NCBI GenBank assembly: GCA_016190465.1
Contig: JACPQP010000419.1
Span: forward strand, 1 to 7,482
Length of the DNA stretch: 7,482 nt
Origin: Chloroflexota bacterium
GTDB lineage: Bacteria > Chloroflexota > UBA6077 > FW602-bin22 > JACPQP01
Reading direction: 5' to 3'
Each line of letters begins with the position of its first letter. The first letter of the stretch is position 1. Below, in pieces: positions 1 to 5,457 of the stretch. The position numbers and the translations under genes were made by a program. The notes below the pieces were generated by a model. The model was not told where the DNA came from. It saw nothing but the letters and a program-made list of their open reading frames with translations, and did not search any database.

Positions 1-68
1 ATCCGGGGGTTCGTGGTGCGGTCCTGGGCGACCGGGGGAGCGACCGGGCGGGAGACGAAATCAGCCAC
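1..68 (-). CDS. Possible 5' start of a minus-strand gene, cut by the left edge
   Basis: On the minus strand a GTG at 66-68 opens a frame that stays open to the window edge, giving 22 codons that begin VADFVSRPVAPP. A GGAG stretch lies about 5 bases upstream of the GTG, a reasonable ribosome binding site. The frame has the same orientation as the oxidoreductase gene ending at 278 and follows it after 209 bases of repeats. The peptide is proline-rich and too short to assign to a family. Plus-strand frames are also open here; one ends in a stop at 88-90 and could equally be the tail of a gene entering from the left. Low confidence. Confidence 0.25.
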   Translation of the reverse strand, partial: MADFVSRPVAPPVAQDRTTNPR

Positions 69-92
69 AGCTTCTCCGACAGGCGATTGACG

Positions 93-120
93 GGTGTCGG
101 GTGTCAGGTGTCAGGTGCCT
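93..120 (+). repeat. Tandem heptamer repeat GGTGTCR, four units
   Basis: Four consecutive 7-base units are visible: GGTGTCG, GGTGTCA, GGTGTCA and a degenerate GGTGCCT. The same heptamer array (GGTGTCG, GGGATCA, GGTGTCA) occurs on the minus strand at 5831-5851. It lies outside any convincing gene and directly abuts the 42-base module at 121-162, so the two look like parts of one dispersed intergenic element. Confidence 0.8.
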
Positions 121-162
121 AGTAGGTCTCGGAAAGTTCACCTGCGTCCCGGGAAGGTCCAG
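121..162 (+). repeat. 42-bp dispersed repeat module, copy 1
   Basis: This 42-base segment begins AGTAGGTCTCGG and ends GGGAAGGTCCAG. It matches the minus strand of 5858-5899 at 38 of 42 positions without gaps. Both copies are intergenic and both sit beside a GGTGTCR heptamer array, but the order differs: here the array precedes the module, and in copy 2 it follows. The match is direct from the sequence; calling it a family of interspersed repeats is inference. Confidence 0.85.
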
Positions 163-208
163 GACGGGCTCCGCCCGTCCTGGCGGGGTTTGGGGTGTCC
201 CCAAAACC
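161..208. repeat. Two adjacent hairpins downstream of the oxidoreductase gene
   Basis: A perfect 9-bp stem (161-169 with 173-181, AGGACGGGC over GCCCGTCCT, loop TCC) is followed by a second stem (187-195 with 199-208, GGTTTGGGG over CCCCAAAACC, one bulged A, loop TGT). They lie 70-117 bases past the stop of the minus-strand oxidoreductase gene. No T-run follows on either strand, so this is not a canonical intrinsic terminator. It could still fold in the 3' untranslated RNA, or simply be part of the neighbouring dispersed repeat. Confidence 0.6.
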
Positions 209-277
209 ATCAAAAACTTTCTGATACCTACTTATGCGATGGGGGTTGCGAGGTACACCTCAAAGCCAGGGACACGC

Positions 278-1765
278 TCAGGGGCGCGAGGTCGCCGCGA
301 CTACTTCCAGGTCCCGGGATGCCTCGTCGCCGCTGGCCGCCAGGTGCTCCAGGTACCGGTGGATCGCCCGCGCCGCTCGCCGACCGTCCGCTACCGCGGT
401 GACGACGAGATCCGGCCCGCGGGTGAGATCACCCCCGGCGAACACGCCGGGCAGGTTGGTTTCACCGGTCTCGGGATCGGCCATGACGATGCTGGCGTCC
501 CGGATCGCGAGGTGGGGGATGCCCTTGACCACCGTTGCGTCCACCCGATAGCCAGCGGCGACGACGAGCGTGTCCACTTCGATCGTGAACTCCGAGCCGG
601 CGATCGGCCGCACGCTGCGCCGGCCCGAGCTATCCGGCTCACCTAGCTCCATCCGGACGAACTCGACGGCGCGGACGTGAGTCTCGCCCAGCGCCCGGAC
701 CGGCGATGCCAGGAAGTGGAACTGCACGCCCTCTTCATGGGCATATCGACGTTCCTCTCGCCGCCCGGGCATCTCGGCCTCGCTCCGCCGATACACGCAG
801 GTGACGGCACGAGCGCCGAGCCGCACAGCGCTCCGCACGCAGTCCATCGCCGTGTCTCCCGCGCCGACGACGACGATGTGCTGGCCGGCCTCGAGTGGGT
901 CCCGGTTCCCATCGGGCCGGTCGGCAGGGTTGGCGTTCACCCGCATCAGGAATTCGGTCGCGCTGTACACCCCGGGGAGGTCCTCACCGGGGATGTTCAG
1001 CCGATTGCCCGCGCTCGCGCCGACGGCAAGGAAGATGGCCGCGTGGCCCAGCGCGAATACGTCCGAGATGCCGAATCCTGGGCCGAGCCGCGACTCCGGG
1101 ACAACCCGGACCCCCATCGCCTCGAGCTGTGCGACCTTGGCGTCGACGATCTCTATGTCGAGCTTGAAGCGCGGGATGCCGAACCGAAGGATGCCGCCCG
1201 GCCGCGGCCAGGCGTCGTACACCGTGACGGGATGGCCGAGCCTGGTCAACTCCTCGGCGGCGGCGATCCCAGCCGGCCCCGCACCGACGATGGCGACCGG
1301 CGCGTCGCCAAACAGGACCGCAGGCGCTGGCAGGCCGTGCTGGGCGCGTTGGGTGTCGGCGCAGAACTGCTCGAGCTTGCCGATCTGGACTGGCTTGCCG
1401 GTCTTGCTGCGCCCGACCACGCACGAGCCCTCGCACAGCCTCTCCTGCGGGCAGACCCGCCCGCATACCTCGGGCAGGTTTGAGGTCTTTCGAAAGACAT
1501 CGGCGGCGGCGATGGGGTCGCCGGCCTCGAGCAACTCGAGCGCGCCCGGGATGTCGTTACGGAGTGGACATGCCTTCACGCACGGTGCGGCGGGACAGTG
1601 GAGACAGCGGCTGGCCTCGACTACCGCGGTATCGAGGTCAAACCCGAGAAAAACCTCGGCCCAGTTGCGGACCCGCTCCTCGGCGGGCTGGCGCGGGGCC
1701 GGTTGCGGCGGGATTTGCAGCCGTCCCTTGCGATCGATCCCCAGCGAGGGGGCTTTGGTCTGCAC
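278..1765 (-). CDS. GltD/PreT-like FAD and Fe-S dependent NAD(P)H oxidoreductase
   Basis: This 495-aa cytoplasmic protein belongs to the glutamate synthase small-subunit family. Residues 54-115 form the N-terminal Fe-S domain with two cysteine sets: CLHCPAAPCVKACP (C54, C57, C62, C66) and C101, C105, C111, C115. An FAD-binding GAGPAG lies at 161-166, and an NAD(P)H-binding GAGDTA at 301-306 followed by the family's YRRSEAEMP at 325-333. The C-terminal FAD motif GGDLTRGPDLVVTAVADG spans 444-461. Length fits GltD (about 470-500 aa). I chose GTG 1763-1765 because AAGGAG lies 6 bases upstream; a longer frame to 1891 only translates an intergenic repeat. Known members pass electrons from NADPH to a glutamate synthase large subunit or, as PreT, to a pyrimidine reductase. 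No partner gene is visible, so the electron acceptor is unknown. Confidence 0.9.
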   Translation of the reverse strand: MQTKAPSLGIDRKGRLQIPPQPAPRQPAEERVRNWAEVFLGFDLDTAVVEASRCLHCPAAPCVKACPLRNDIPGALELLEAGDPIAAADVFRKTSNLPEVCGRVCPQERLCEGSCVVGRSKTGKPVQIGKLEQFCADTQRAQHGLPAPAVLFGDAPVAIVGAGPAGIAAAEELTRLGHPVTVYDAWPRPGGILRFGIPRFKLDIEIVDAKVAQLEAMGVRVVPESRLGPGFGISDVFALGHAAIFLAVGASAGNRLNIPGEDLPGVYSATEFLMRVNANPADRPDGNRDPLEAGQHIVVVGAGDTAMDCVRSAVRLGARAVTCVYRRSEAEMPGRREERRYAHEEGVQFHFLASPVRALGETHVRAVEFVRMELGEPDSSGRRSVRPIAGSEFTIEVDTLVVAAGYRVDATVVKGIPHLAIRDASIVMADPETGETNLPGVFAGGDLTRGPDLVVTAVADGRRAARAIHRYLEHLAASGDEASRDLEVVAATSRP

Positions 1766-1771
1766 GGAAGA

Positions 1772-1777
1772 CTCCTT
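1772..1777 (-). promoter_or_regulatory. Ribosome binding site fixing the oxidoreductase start
   Basis: The minus strand reads AAGGAG, then 6 bases, then GTG at 1765. The spacing is ideal. This overrides an ATG 126 bases upstream, which lies beyond a palindromic repeat and would add 42 low-complexity residues. Confidence 0.8.
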
Positions 1778-1845
1778 GGCTGGCGAGCAGAATTGCCGGC
1801 GAGATTGATGGGATGATCGGTGAAACGGGCGCAACGTATCGCGGT

Positions 1846-1884
1846 CCCCCTCTCCCCTTGTGGGAGAGGGGGAGGGGTGAGGGG
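1846..1884. repeat. GC-rich palindromic intergenic repeat
   Basis: A perfect 11-bp inverted repeat (CCCCCTCTCCC at 1846-1856, GGGAGAGGGGG at 1862-1872, loop CTTGT) is followed by AGGGGTGAGGGG. This is the well-known type of intergenic repeat that reads as PSPSPTRGEG or PLPLSHKGRGG when spuriously translated, found in many bacterial genomes. It lies between the stop of the PspC gene (1900) and the start of the oxidoreductase gene (1765), so it could form an RNA hairpin between two co-oriented genes. It has no T-run. Confidence 0.8.
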
Positions 1885-1899
1885 TTCTCACCCATGCGC

Positions 1900-2208
1900 T
1901 CAGCGCCGGAAGATATCGGCGAGCCGGTTCAGCAGCCGCTCGACCTCAGTCCGGATCTCCTGGACGTTTTCCTTGACCACCTCGCGAGGCTCGGCCACGG
2001 GCTGTTCCTCGCGGGGCATAATGATCGCAAAGATCAGGTAGAGCGGGATGCTCAACCCCCAGAAGAAGGTCGCCGCCACGAACCCGAGGCGCACCAGTGT
2101 GGGGTCGAGATCGAGGTACTCACCCAGCCCGCCACACACGCCGAGCAGGATTCGGTTCTGCGCGCTTCGACGCAGCCGCCGCCGCGGACCAGTCGGGGGA
2201 TTCTCCAT
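1900..2208 (-). CDS. PspC-domain membrane protein
   Basis: This 102-aa protein carries the PspC domain. A basic N-terminus (GPRRRLRRSAQNR, 7-19) precedes the signature LLGVCGGLGEYLDLDPTLVR (21-40). A hydrophobic stretch at about 39-64 ends in IIMP, enough for one or two membrane passes. The charged C-terminus (about 70-101) is a predicted amphipathic helix with heptad-like hydrophobics (VVKENVQEIRTEVERLLNRL). PspC domains occur in phage-shock/envelope-stress proteins and in many stand-alone small proteins of unknown role; this stand-alone form gives no proof of a stress function. The start at 2208 is preferred over ATG 2232 because a perfect Shine-Dalgarno, AGGGAGGTGA, ends 5 bases before it. 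No pspA or pspF gene is nearby. It has its own promoter (2235-2263). Confidence 0.88.
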   Translation of the reverse strand: MENPPTGPRRRLRRSAQNRILLGVCGGLGEYLDLDPTLVRLGFVAATFFWGLSIPLYLIFAIIMPREEQPVAEPREVVKENVQEIRTEVERLLNRLADIFRR

Positions 2209-2213
2209 CGATA

Positions 2214-2223
2214 TCACCTCCCT
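2214..2223 (-). promoter_or_regulatory. Perfect Shine-Dalgarno of the PspC-domain gene
   Basis: The minus strand reads AGGGAGGTGA, an unusually complete complement of the 16S rRNA 3' end, then 5 bases, then ATG at 2208. It decides the start: the upstream in-frame ATG at 2232 has no such site and would place this sequence inside the coding region. Confidence 0.8.
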
Positions 2224-2234
2224 GTCTGCCATGG

Positions 2235-2263
2235 ATCATAGCAGATGTGGGGAGGTAACTCAA
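2235..2263 (-). promoter_or_regulatory. Sigma-70-type promoter of the PspC-domain gene
   Basis: On the minus strand TTGAGT (2258-2263) is followed by exactly 17 bases and TATGAT (2235-2240). A TG one base before the -10 gives an extended -10 element (TGCTATGAT). Transcription would start near 2228, leaving a short leader that contains the Shine-Dalgarno. Predicted from sequence only. Confidence 0.6.
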
Positions 2264-2334
2264 CCAGCCGAACGGGTAGTCTTGACCCATCCGAATGTAT
2301 GGCTGTGTGGCCCGGTCGGTGGCCGGTCGGTGGA

Positions 2335-2363
2335 ATGACAAAGCGTCGTGCGCGTAATAGAAT
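2335..2363 (+). promoter_or_regulatory. Sigma-70-type promoter of the MFS transporter gene
   Basis: ATGACA (2335-2340, five of six to TTGACA) and TAGAAT (2358-2363, five of six to TATAAT) are separated by 17 bases. Transcription would start near 2370, about 55 bases before the GTG start at 2425. It diverges from the PspC promoter; the two -35 boxes are about 70 bases apart, leaving room for a shared operator, though no clear dyad is visible there. Confidence 0.55.
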
Positions 2364-2412
2364 GCCCCTGCGTGGCCGTCCTTTCCACTGGCTTCCACTG
2401 GTTGTCTGTTTC

Positions 2413-2418
2413 AGGAGG
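2413..2418 (+). promoter_or_regulatory. Ribosome binding site fixing the MFS transporter start
   Basis: AGGAGG lies 6 bases before GTG 2425. It selects that codon over the upstream in-frame ATG codons at 2245, 2299, 2335 and 2362, the first three of which precede or overlap the predicted promoter and would add non-hydrophobic sequence. Confidence 0.75.
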
Positions 2419-2424
2419 CTCCGG

Positions 2425-3630
2425 GTGTTCCGCAATCGTCTGCTCCTTCCCGTCTACGTTCCGACGCTCCTGCTCACGTTTGGCCAGGGGCTGCTGATCC
2501 CCGTCGTCCCGCTGTACGCGCGCTCCTTCGAGGTGTCGTTCAGCCTGGTGAGTCTGGCCGTGGCCGCGAGCGGCGTGGGCACGCTGATGGGCGACGTTCC
2601 GTCTGGCCTGTTGCTGTCCCGCGTCAGTCGAAGGCTGGCGATGCTTATCGGCACGCTGACCGTCGCGCTCTCCACGCTCGCCATCGGGCTGGCCACGCAC
2701 TTCCCCGAGGTGGTCGCGCTCCGGCTGGTCGCCGGCGTCGGGATGGCCCTGTGGAGCGTGTCGCGCCTGGCCTACCTGACCGACGCGACCCCGATCGCCG
2801 AGCGCGGCCGGGCGATCTCGGTCTTCGGGGGGGTCAGCCGGATTGGCGCGCTCCTCGGCCCGATCAGTGGAGGGGTCATCGCGACGCAGTTCGGGCTTCA
2901 TTCCGCGTTCTTCGCCGCCGGAGGCATCGCGGCCGGCGCCGCGCTGTTCGCCGGACTGTTGATCGCCGAGATGTCCGAGACGCGGCCGGCGGTTCCCGTG
3001 CGCTCGCACTGGCGCGAGATGGCCGACCTCCTGCGCCGGAACTACCGCGACCTCATCGCCGCCGGCATCGCGCAGACGTGCGCTCAGATGATCCGCGCCG
3101 GGCGCCAGATCATCATCCCGCTCTACGGCGCCGACGTCCTCGGCCTCGACGTCAGCGCCATCGGGATGATCATCAGCGTCTCCGCCATCCTCGACGTGTC
3201 GCTCTTCTACCCGGCGGGAATCATCATGGATCGCTTCGGCCGGAAGTTCGCCTCGGTCCCCTCATTCCTGGTGCTCGGCGGCGGAATGGCCCTGGTACCC
3301 CTCGCCCACGACTACGTCGGCCTGCTCGTGGCCGGCGCAGTGATGGGGCTGGGCAACGGCATCGGCTCGGGCACGATGATGACGCTGGGCGCCGATCTCG
3401 CGCCGCGCGACTCGGCAGGCCCGTTCCTGGGTCTCTGGCGGCTGATCGGCGACAGCGGGCAGACGGGCGGTCCGCTCGTCGTCGGCGGGGTTGCCGACCT
3501 CTTCGGCCTGGCGACCGCCGCGCTGGTGCTGGCCGGCGTTGGTCTGGCCGCCGCGGTGACGCTGCGGATATTCGTCCGCGAGACCTTGGAAGCGCGGCCG
3601 GCGCTGTCACCGGAGATACATCCTCGCTGA
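2425..3630 (+). CDS. MFS transporter, drug-efflux (TetA/MdtG-like) type
   Basis: This 401-aa protein is an inner-membrane major facilitator with about twelve hydrophobic helices in two halves, split by a charged central loop at about 182-209 (AEMSETRPAVPVRSHWREMA). The first half has a degenerate motif A between helices 2 and 3, GDVPSGLLLSRVSRR (56-70). The repeat in the second half is better preserved as GIIMDRFGRK (265-274). RAISVFGGVSRIGALLGPISGG (129-150) resembles the helix 4-5 region of proton-driven antiporters, with the glycine- and proline-rich motif C character. Family members export drugs, metabolites or toxins using the proton gradient; the substrate here is unknown. It is transcribed alone from its own promoter, divergently from the PspC gene. 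Its last 24 bases overlap the convergent gene ending at 3607. Length is normal. Confidence 0.88.
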   Translation: MFRNRLLLPVYVPTLLLTFGQGLLIPVVPLYARSFEVSFSLVSLAVAASGVGTLMGDVPSGLLLSRVSRRLAMLIGTLTVALSTLAIGLATHFPEVVALRLVAGVGMALWSVSRLAYLTDATPIAERGRAISVFGGVSRIGALLGPISGGVIATQFGLHSAFFAAGGIAAGAALFAGLLIAEMSETRPAVPVRSHWREMADLLRRNYRDLIAAGIAQTCAQMIRAGRQIIIPLYGADVLGLDVSAIGMIISVSAILDVSLFYPAGIIMDRFGRKFASVPSFLVLGGGMALVPLAHDYVGLLVAGAVMGLGNGIGSGTMMTLGADLAPRDSAGPFLGLWRLIGDSGQTGGPLVVGGVADLFGLATAALVLAGVGLAAAVTLRIFVRETLEARPALSPEIHPR

Positions 3631-4110
3631 CACCCGGAAAGCCTCCTCCGGCGGGCCGTGGAACTCGCCCGAGGGGAAGACTGAGAGCTCGTAGCGCTCG
3701 TTGCTGTACGTGTAGAAGGCGAAGCCCCAGCCCTCCTCGTCGCCGAAGTAGCGCAGCCGGCAGAGATAGGTCGGGGTGTTGCGGAGCCGCCCCATCGTCT
3801 CCTCGCGGGTCTCTGGCCAGTCTGGCGGCGGCCAGTCCGGACCGAGCGGTTCGGGCTCAGTGTAGGCGTCGATGTAGCAGAACTGGCCGCGGAAGCGGAT
3901 GTCGAGGCGGGTGTAGCGGCCGGCGAAGTGCTCTTCGGCGTAGCGGCGGATGCGCTGCTCTGTGCGCCGTCGCACCGCATCCGGAATGGATTGTCCGCCA
4001 CTATCGGGGTCGTAGACCCATTGCTTCGGGGGTGCCTTCTTCCCTACTCCCCTTTCTCCCTGGCGCCGGCTTGGCGCCGGCCCACGAGCGTTGCTCGCAC
4101 GAGGCGACAT
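3607..4110 (-). CDS. Uncharacterised 167-aa soluble protein
   Basis: I do not recognise a named family. No signal peptide or membrane segment is seen. The first 23 residues (MSPRASNARGPAPSRRQGERGVG) are arginine-rich low complexity and overlap the amidohydrolase reading frame. From about residue 24 (KKAPPKQWVYDPDSG) the sequence looks like a compact alpha/beta domain. It has a charged helix (SIPDAVRRRTEQRIRRYAEE), aromatic-rich strands (RFRGQFCYIDAYTE, YLCRLRYFGDEEGWGFAFYTY) and an ending SVFPSGEFHGPPEEAFRVSA. Similar small proteins of unknown function occur widely. ATG 4110 is the only in-frame start before the conserved part and has GGAGGAG 8 bases upstream. It would be the last gene of the operon and may be translationally coupled to the preceding amidohydrolase. 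The 3' end overlaps the MFS gene by 24 bases. Confidence 0.75.
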   Translation of the reverse strand: MSPRASNARGPAPSRRQGERGVGKKAPPKQWVYDPDSGGQSIPDAVRRRTEQRIRRYAEEHFAGRYTRLDIRFRGQFCYIDAYTEPEPLGPDWPPPDWPETREETMGRLRNTPTYLCRLRYFGDEEGWGFAFYTYSNERYELSVFPSGEFHGPPEEAFRVSARMYLR

Positions 4111-5297
4111 CTGTCTCGCTCCTCCATCGGTGATCCATGGGGTGCTGATCTCTCGTCCTGCGTCCCCATCGCCACCGCGCTCTCTCGGCGGGCGAGCCCC
4201 GGCAGCTTGAACACGTGGCGCGCGTTCTCGCCGAGTATCTGTCGCTTCCACTCGTCTGGTATCGGCAGGTGCAGGATGCGCTCCACGTGGTCGGCGTCGT
4301 AGTGGGGCCAGTCGGTGGCGAACAGGGCGCGGTCCTGGCCGTCGATGCCGGCCAGGAGAGCCACCAGCGTCCGCGCGTCGTCGGGCTCTTCCAGGCGGTG
4401 GGTCGTGAAGTACACCTGGCGGCGGATGTACGCGCTCGGCTTCTCCCGGTAGAGGGGCACCTCGTGGCGCAGCCACGGGTACTGCTGGTCGAGCCGCCAC
4501 ATCACGAATGGCAGCCAGGAGACGCCACACTCGGTGAACACGACCTTGAGGTCCGGGAAGCGTGCCAGCACGCCGGTCGTGACGATGCTGACGAGGTTGG
4601 CGATGGCCCCGAACGGCTTCGAGATGGTCTGCTTGGCCAGCGCCGTGTCGAACTGCTCGATCTGATAGGGGAAGACGGGGTGGACCTGGGTGTAGCCCTG
4701 GAGGACAACCGGGAGGCCGGCTGCCTGGGCCGCAGCGTAGATTGGGTCGTACTGGCGGTGGCCCCAGAGCGGGTAGACGCTCGCCATCGGCAGGTAGACG
4801 GCGGCGACGCCCTCGACGTCGGCACACTGCTCGATCTCCCGGGCGGACGCCTTCGGATCCTGCGAGGCGACCATGATGGCGCCGTAGATGCCCTTTCCGG
4901 GGCTCAGCCAGCGTTCGCGCAGATACCGGTTGAAGACGCGCGCGATTCCGACCGAGTAGGTCGAATCCTGCCGGGCTGCCGTGCCCAGGAGGCGCCCGGT
5001 GAAGACGATCGCCGCGTCGACCCCCAACTGGTCCAGGTCGGCGCGGAGCCGGGCAGCGTCCCGGACGACGTGGATCTCCCGGCCGGCGTCCTCACCCAGC
5101 GGCGGATCGTAGGCTGTCAGCGGCGACAGCCCGGGGGTGTCAAGCCAGCGCTCGGGAACGCGGGATGCCTCCAGCGCCAGACGAAGCGTCCCGTCGGCGA
5201 ACAGCGCGAGATCCCGCGGGTCCTCGTGGATGTGGACGTCGGCGTCGACGATCGGACAATCGGCGAGAAACGCCGGCCGCGCGTTAGTAGTGCTCAC
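4044..5297 (-). CDS. Amidohydrolase-2 family protein (paralogue 1, diverged ligand, extended tail)
   Basis: This 417-aa cytoplasmic TIM-barrel protein belongs to the amidohydrolase-2 (ACMSD/resorcylate-decarboxylase-like) group. The first-strand metal motif is DADVHIHED (D18, D20, H22, H24). A conserved VYPLWGHRQYDPIY lies at 174-187 and an EQF motif at 214-216. The strand-6 segment VVFTECGVSWLP (252-263) has a glutamate, E256, where ACMSD has a histidine. The strand-8 aspartate is D329 in FATDWPHYDADH. The strand-5 position that is His204 in paralogue 2 is Gln200 here. Residues from about 369 onward form a roughly 45-residue basic tail absent from paralogue 2. GTG 5297 was chosen for GGGAGGGG 7 bases upstream. 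Family members hydrolyse or decarboxylate aromatic or ring-cleavage acids; the substrate is unknown. It lies downstream of the Rieske gene, same strand, after a 160-base gap. Confidence 0.85.
   Translation of the reverse strand: MSTTNARPAFLADCPIVDADVHIHEDPRDLALFADGTLRLALEASRVPERWLDTPGLSPLTAYDPPLGEDAGREIHVVRDAARLRADLDQLGVDAAIVFTGRLLGTAARQDSTYSVGIARVFNRYLRERWLSPGKGIYGAIMVASQDPKASAREIEQCADVEGVAAVYLPMASVYPLWGHRQYDPIYAAAQAAGLPVVLQGYTQVHPVFPYQIEQFDTALAKQTISKPFGAIANLVSIVTTGVLARFPDLKVVFTECGVSWLPFVMWRLDQQYPWLRHEVPLYREKPSAYIRRQVYFTTHRLEEPDDARTLVALLAGIDGQDRALFATDWPHYDADHVERILHLPIPDEWKRQILGENARHVFKLPGLARRESAVAMGTQDERSAPHGSPMEERDRCRLVRATLVGRRQAGAREKGE
4061..4081. repeat. 11-bp tandem duplication inside the gene overlap
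   Basis: TGGCGCCGGC occurs at 4061-4070 and again at 4072-4081, an 11-base period. It lies in the 67-base stretch shared by the amidohydrolase tail and the start of the 167-aa gene. Because 11 is not a multiple of three, gain or loss of one unit shifts both reading frames. The GGCGCC cores can also pair as a hairpin. Confidence 0.75.
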
Positions 5298-5346
5298 CTA
5301 CAAACCCCTCCCTTGGAAGTGACAGTAGCCATGGGGAACGAAGATG

Positions 5347-5444
5347 TCACCACAAAGACACAAAGGCCACAAAGACGAGGCTCTGACGTCGAGGTCGCCA
5401 GTGCTGAGTGCTATGTGTCGTCTCCTTTGTGATCTTTGTGGTGA
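5347..5444. repeat. 98-bp element bounded by near-perfect 20-bp inverted repeats
   Basis: The left arm 5347-5366 (TCACCACAAAGACACAAAGG) is matched on the opposite strand by 5424-5444 with a single inserted base. A partial third copy, CCACAAAGACGAGG, follows the left arm. The element lies in the 160-base gap between the Rieske stop (5458) and the second amidohydrolase start (5297). It is AT-richer than its surroundings, encodes nothing, and has the form of a small non-autonomous mobile element or RNA stem-loop. Related CACCACAAAGACAC repeats are familiar from intergenic DNA of many bacteria. Confidence 0.75.
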
Positions 5445-5457
5445 ACTCCTGGTCTCC

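Noticed and set aside
93..120. CRISPR-like array at the heptamer repeats
   Set aside because: Units are 7 bases with no spacers, and no cas gene is present.
94..646. Plus-strand small frames over the left repeat region (94-402, 101-646, 234-551)
   Set aside because: They translate the heptamer array, the 42-bp module and hairpins, then run antisense into the oxidoreductase gene. Similar peptides from the second repeat copy reflect repeat DNA, not a conserved protein.
677..1808. Long plus-strand frames (677-1483 and 801-1808)
   Set aside because: They are antisense to the oxidoreductase, have no recognisable domain, and exist because high GC makes stops rare. The minus frame has all the cofactor motifs.
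1846..1884. Intrinsic terminator for the PspC gene
   Set aside because: The stem is strong but no T-run follows on the minus strand, and the sequence belongs to a known interspersed repeat type.
2260..3009. 249-codon minus-strand frame
   Set aside because: It is antisense to the transporter and consists of Q/R/D/H-rich low complexity, as expected opposite hydrophobic helices.
2751..4133. 460-codon plus-strand frame
   Set aside because: It is an out-of-frame reading of the transporter continuing antisense through the 167-aa gene; arginine-rich low complexity.
4111..4827. N-terminal extension of the 167-aa protein to a start at 4827
   Set aside because: The added residues are an out-of-frame reading of the amidohydrolase and are arginine/proline-rich; ATG 4110 has its own ribosome binding site.
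4215..5432. 405-codon plus-strand frame
   Set aside because: It mirrors the amidohydrolase in antisense and runs through the inverted-repeat element; its valine- and arginine-rich composition is typical of a shadow frame.
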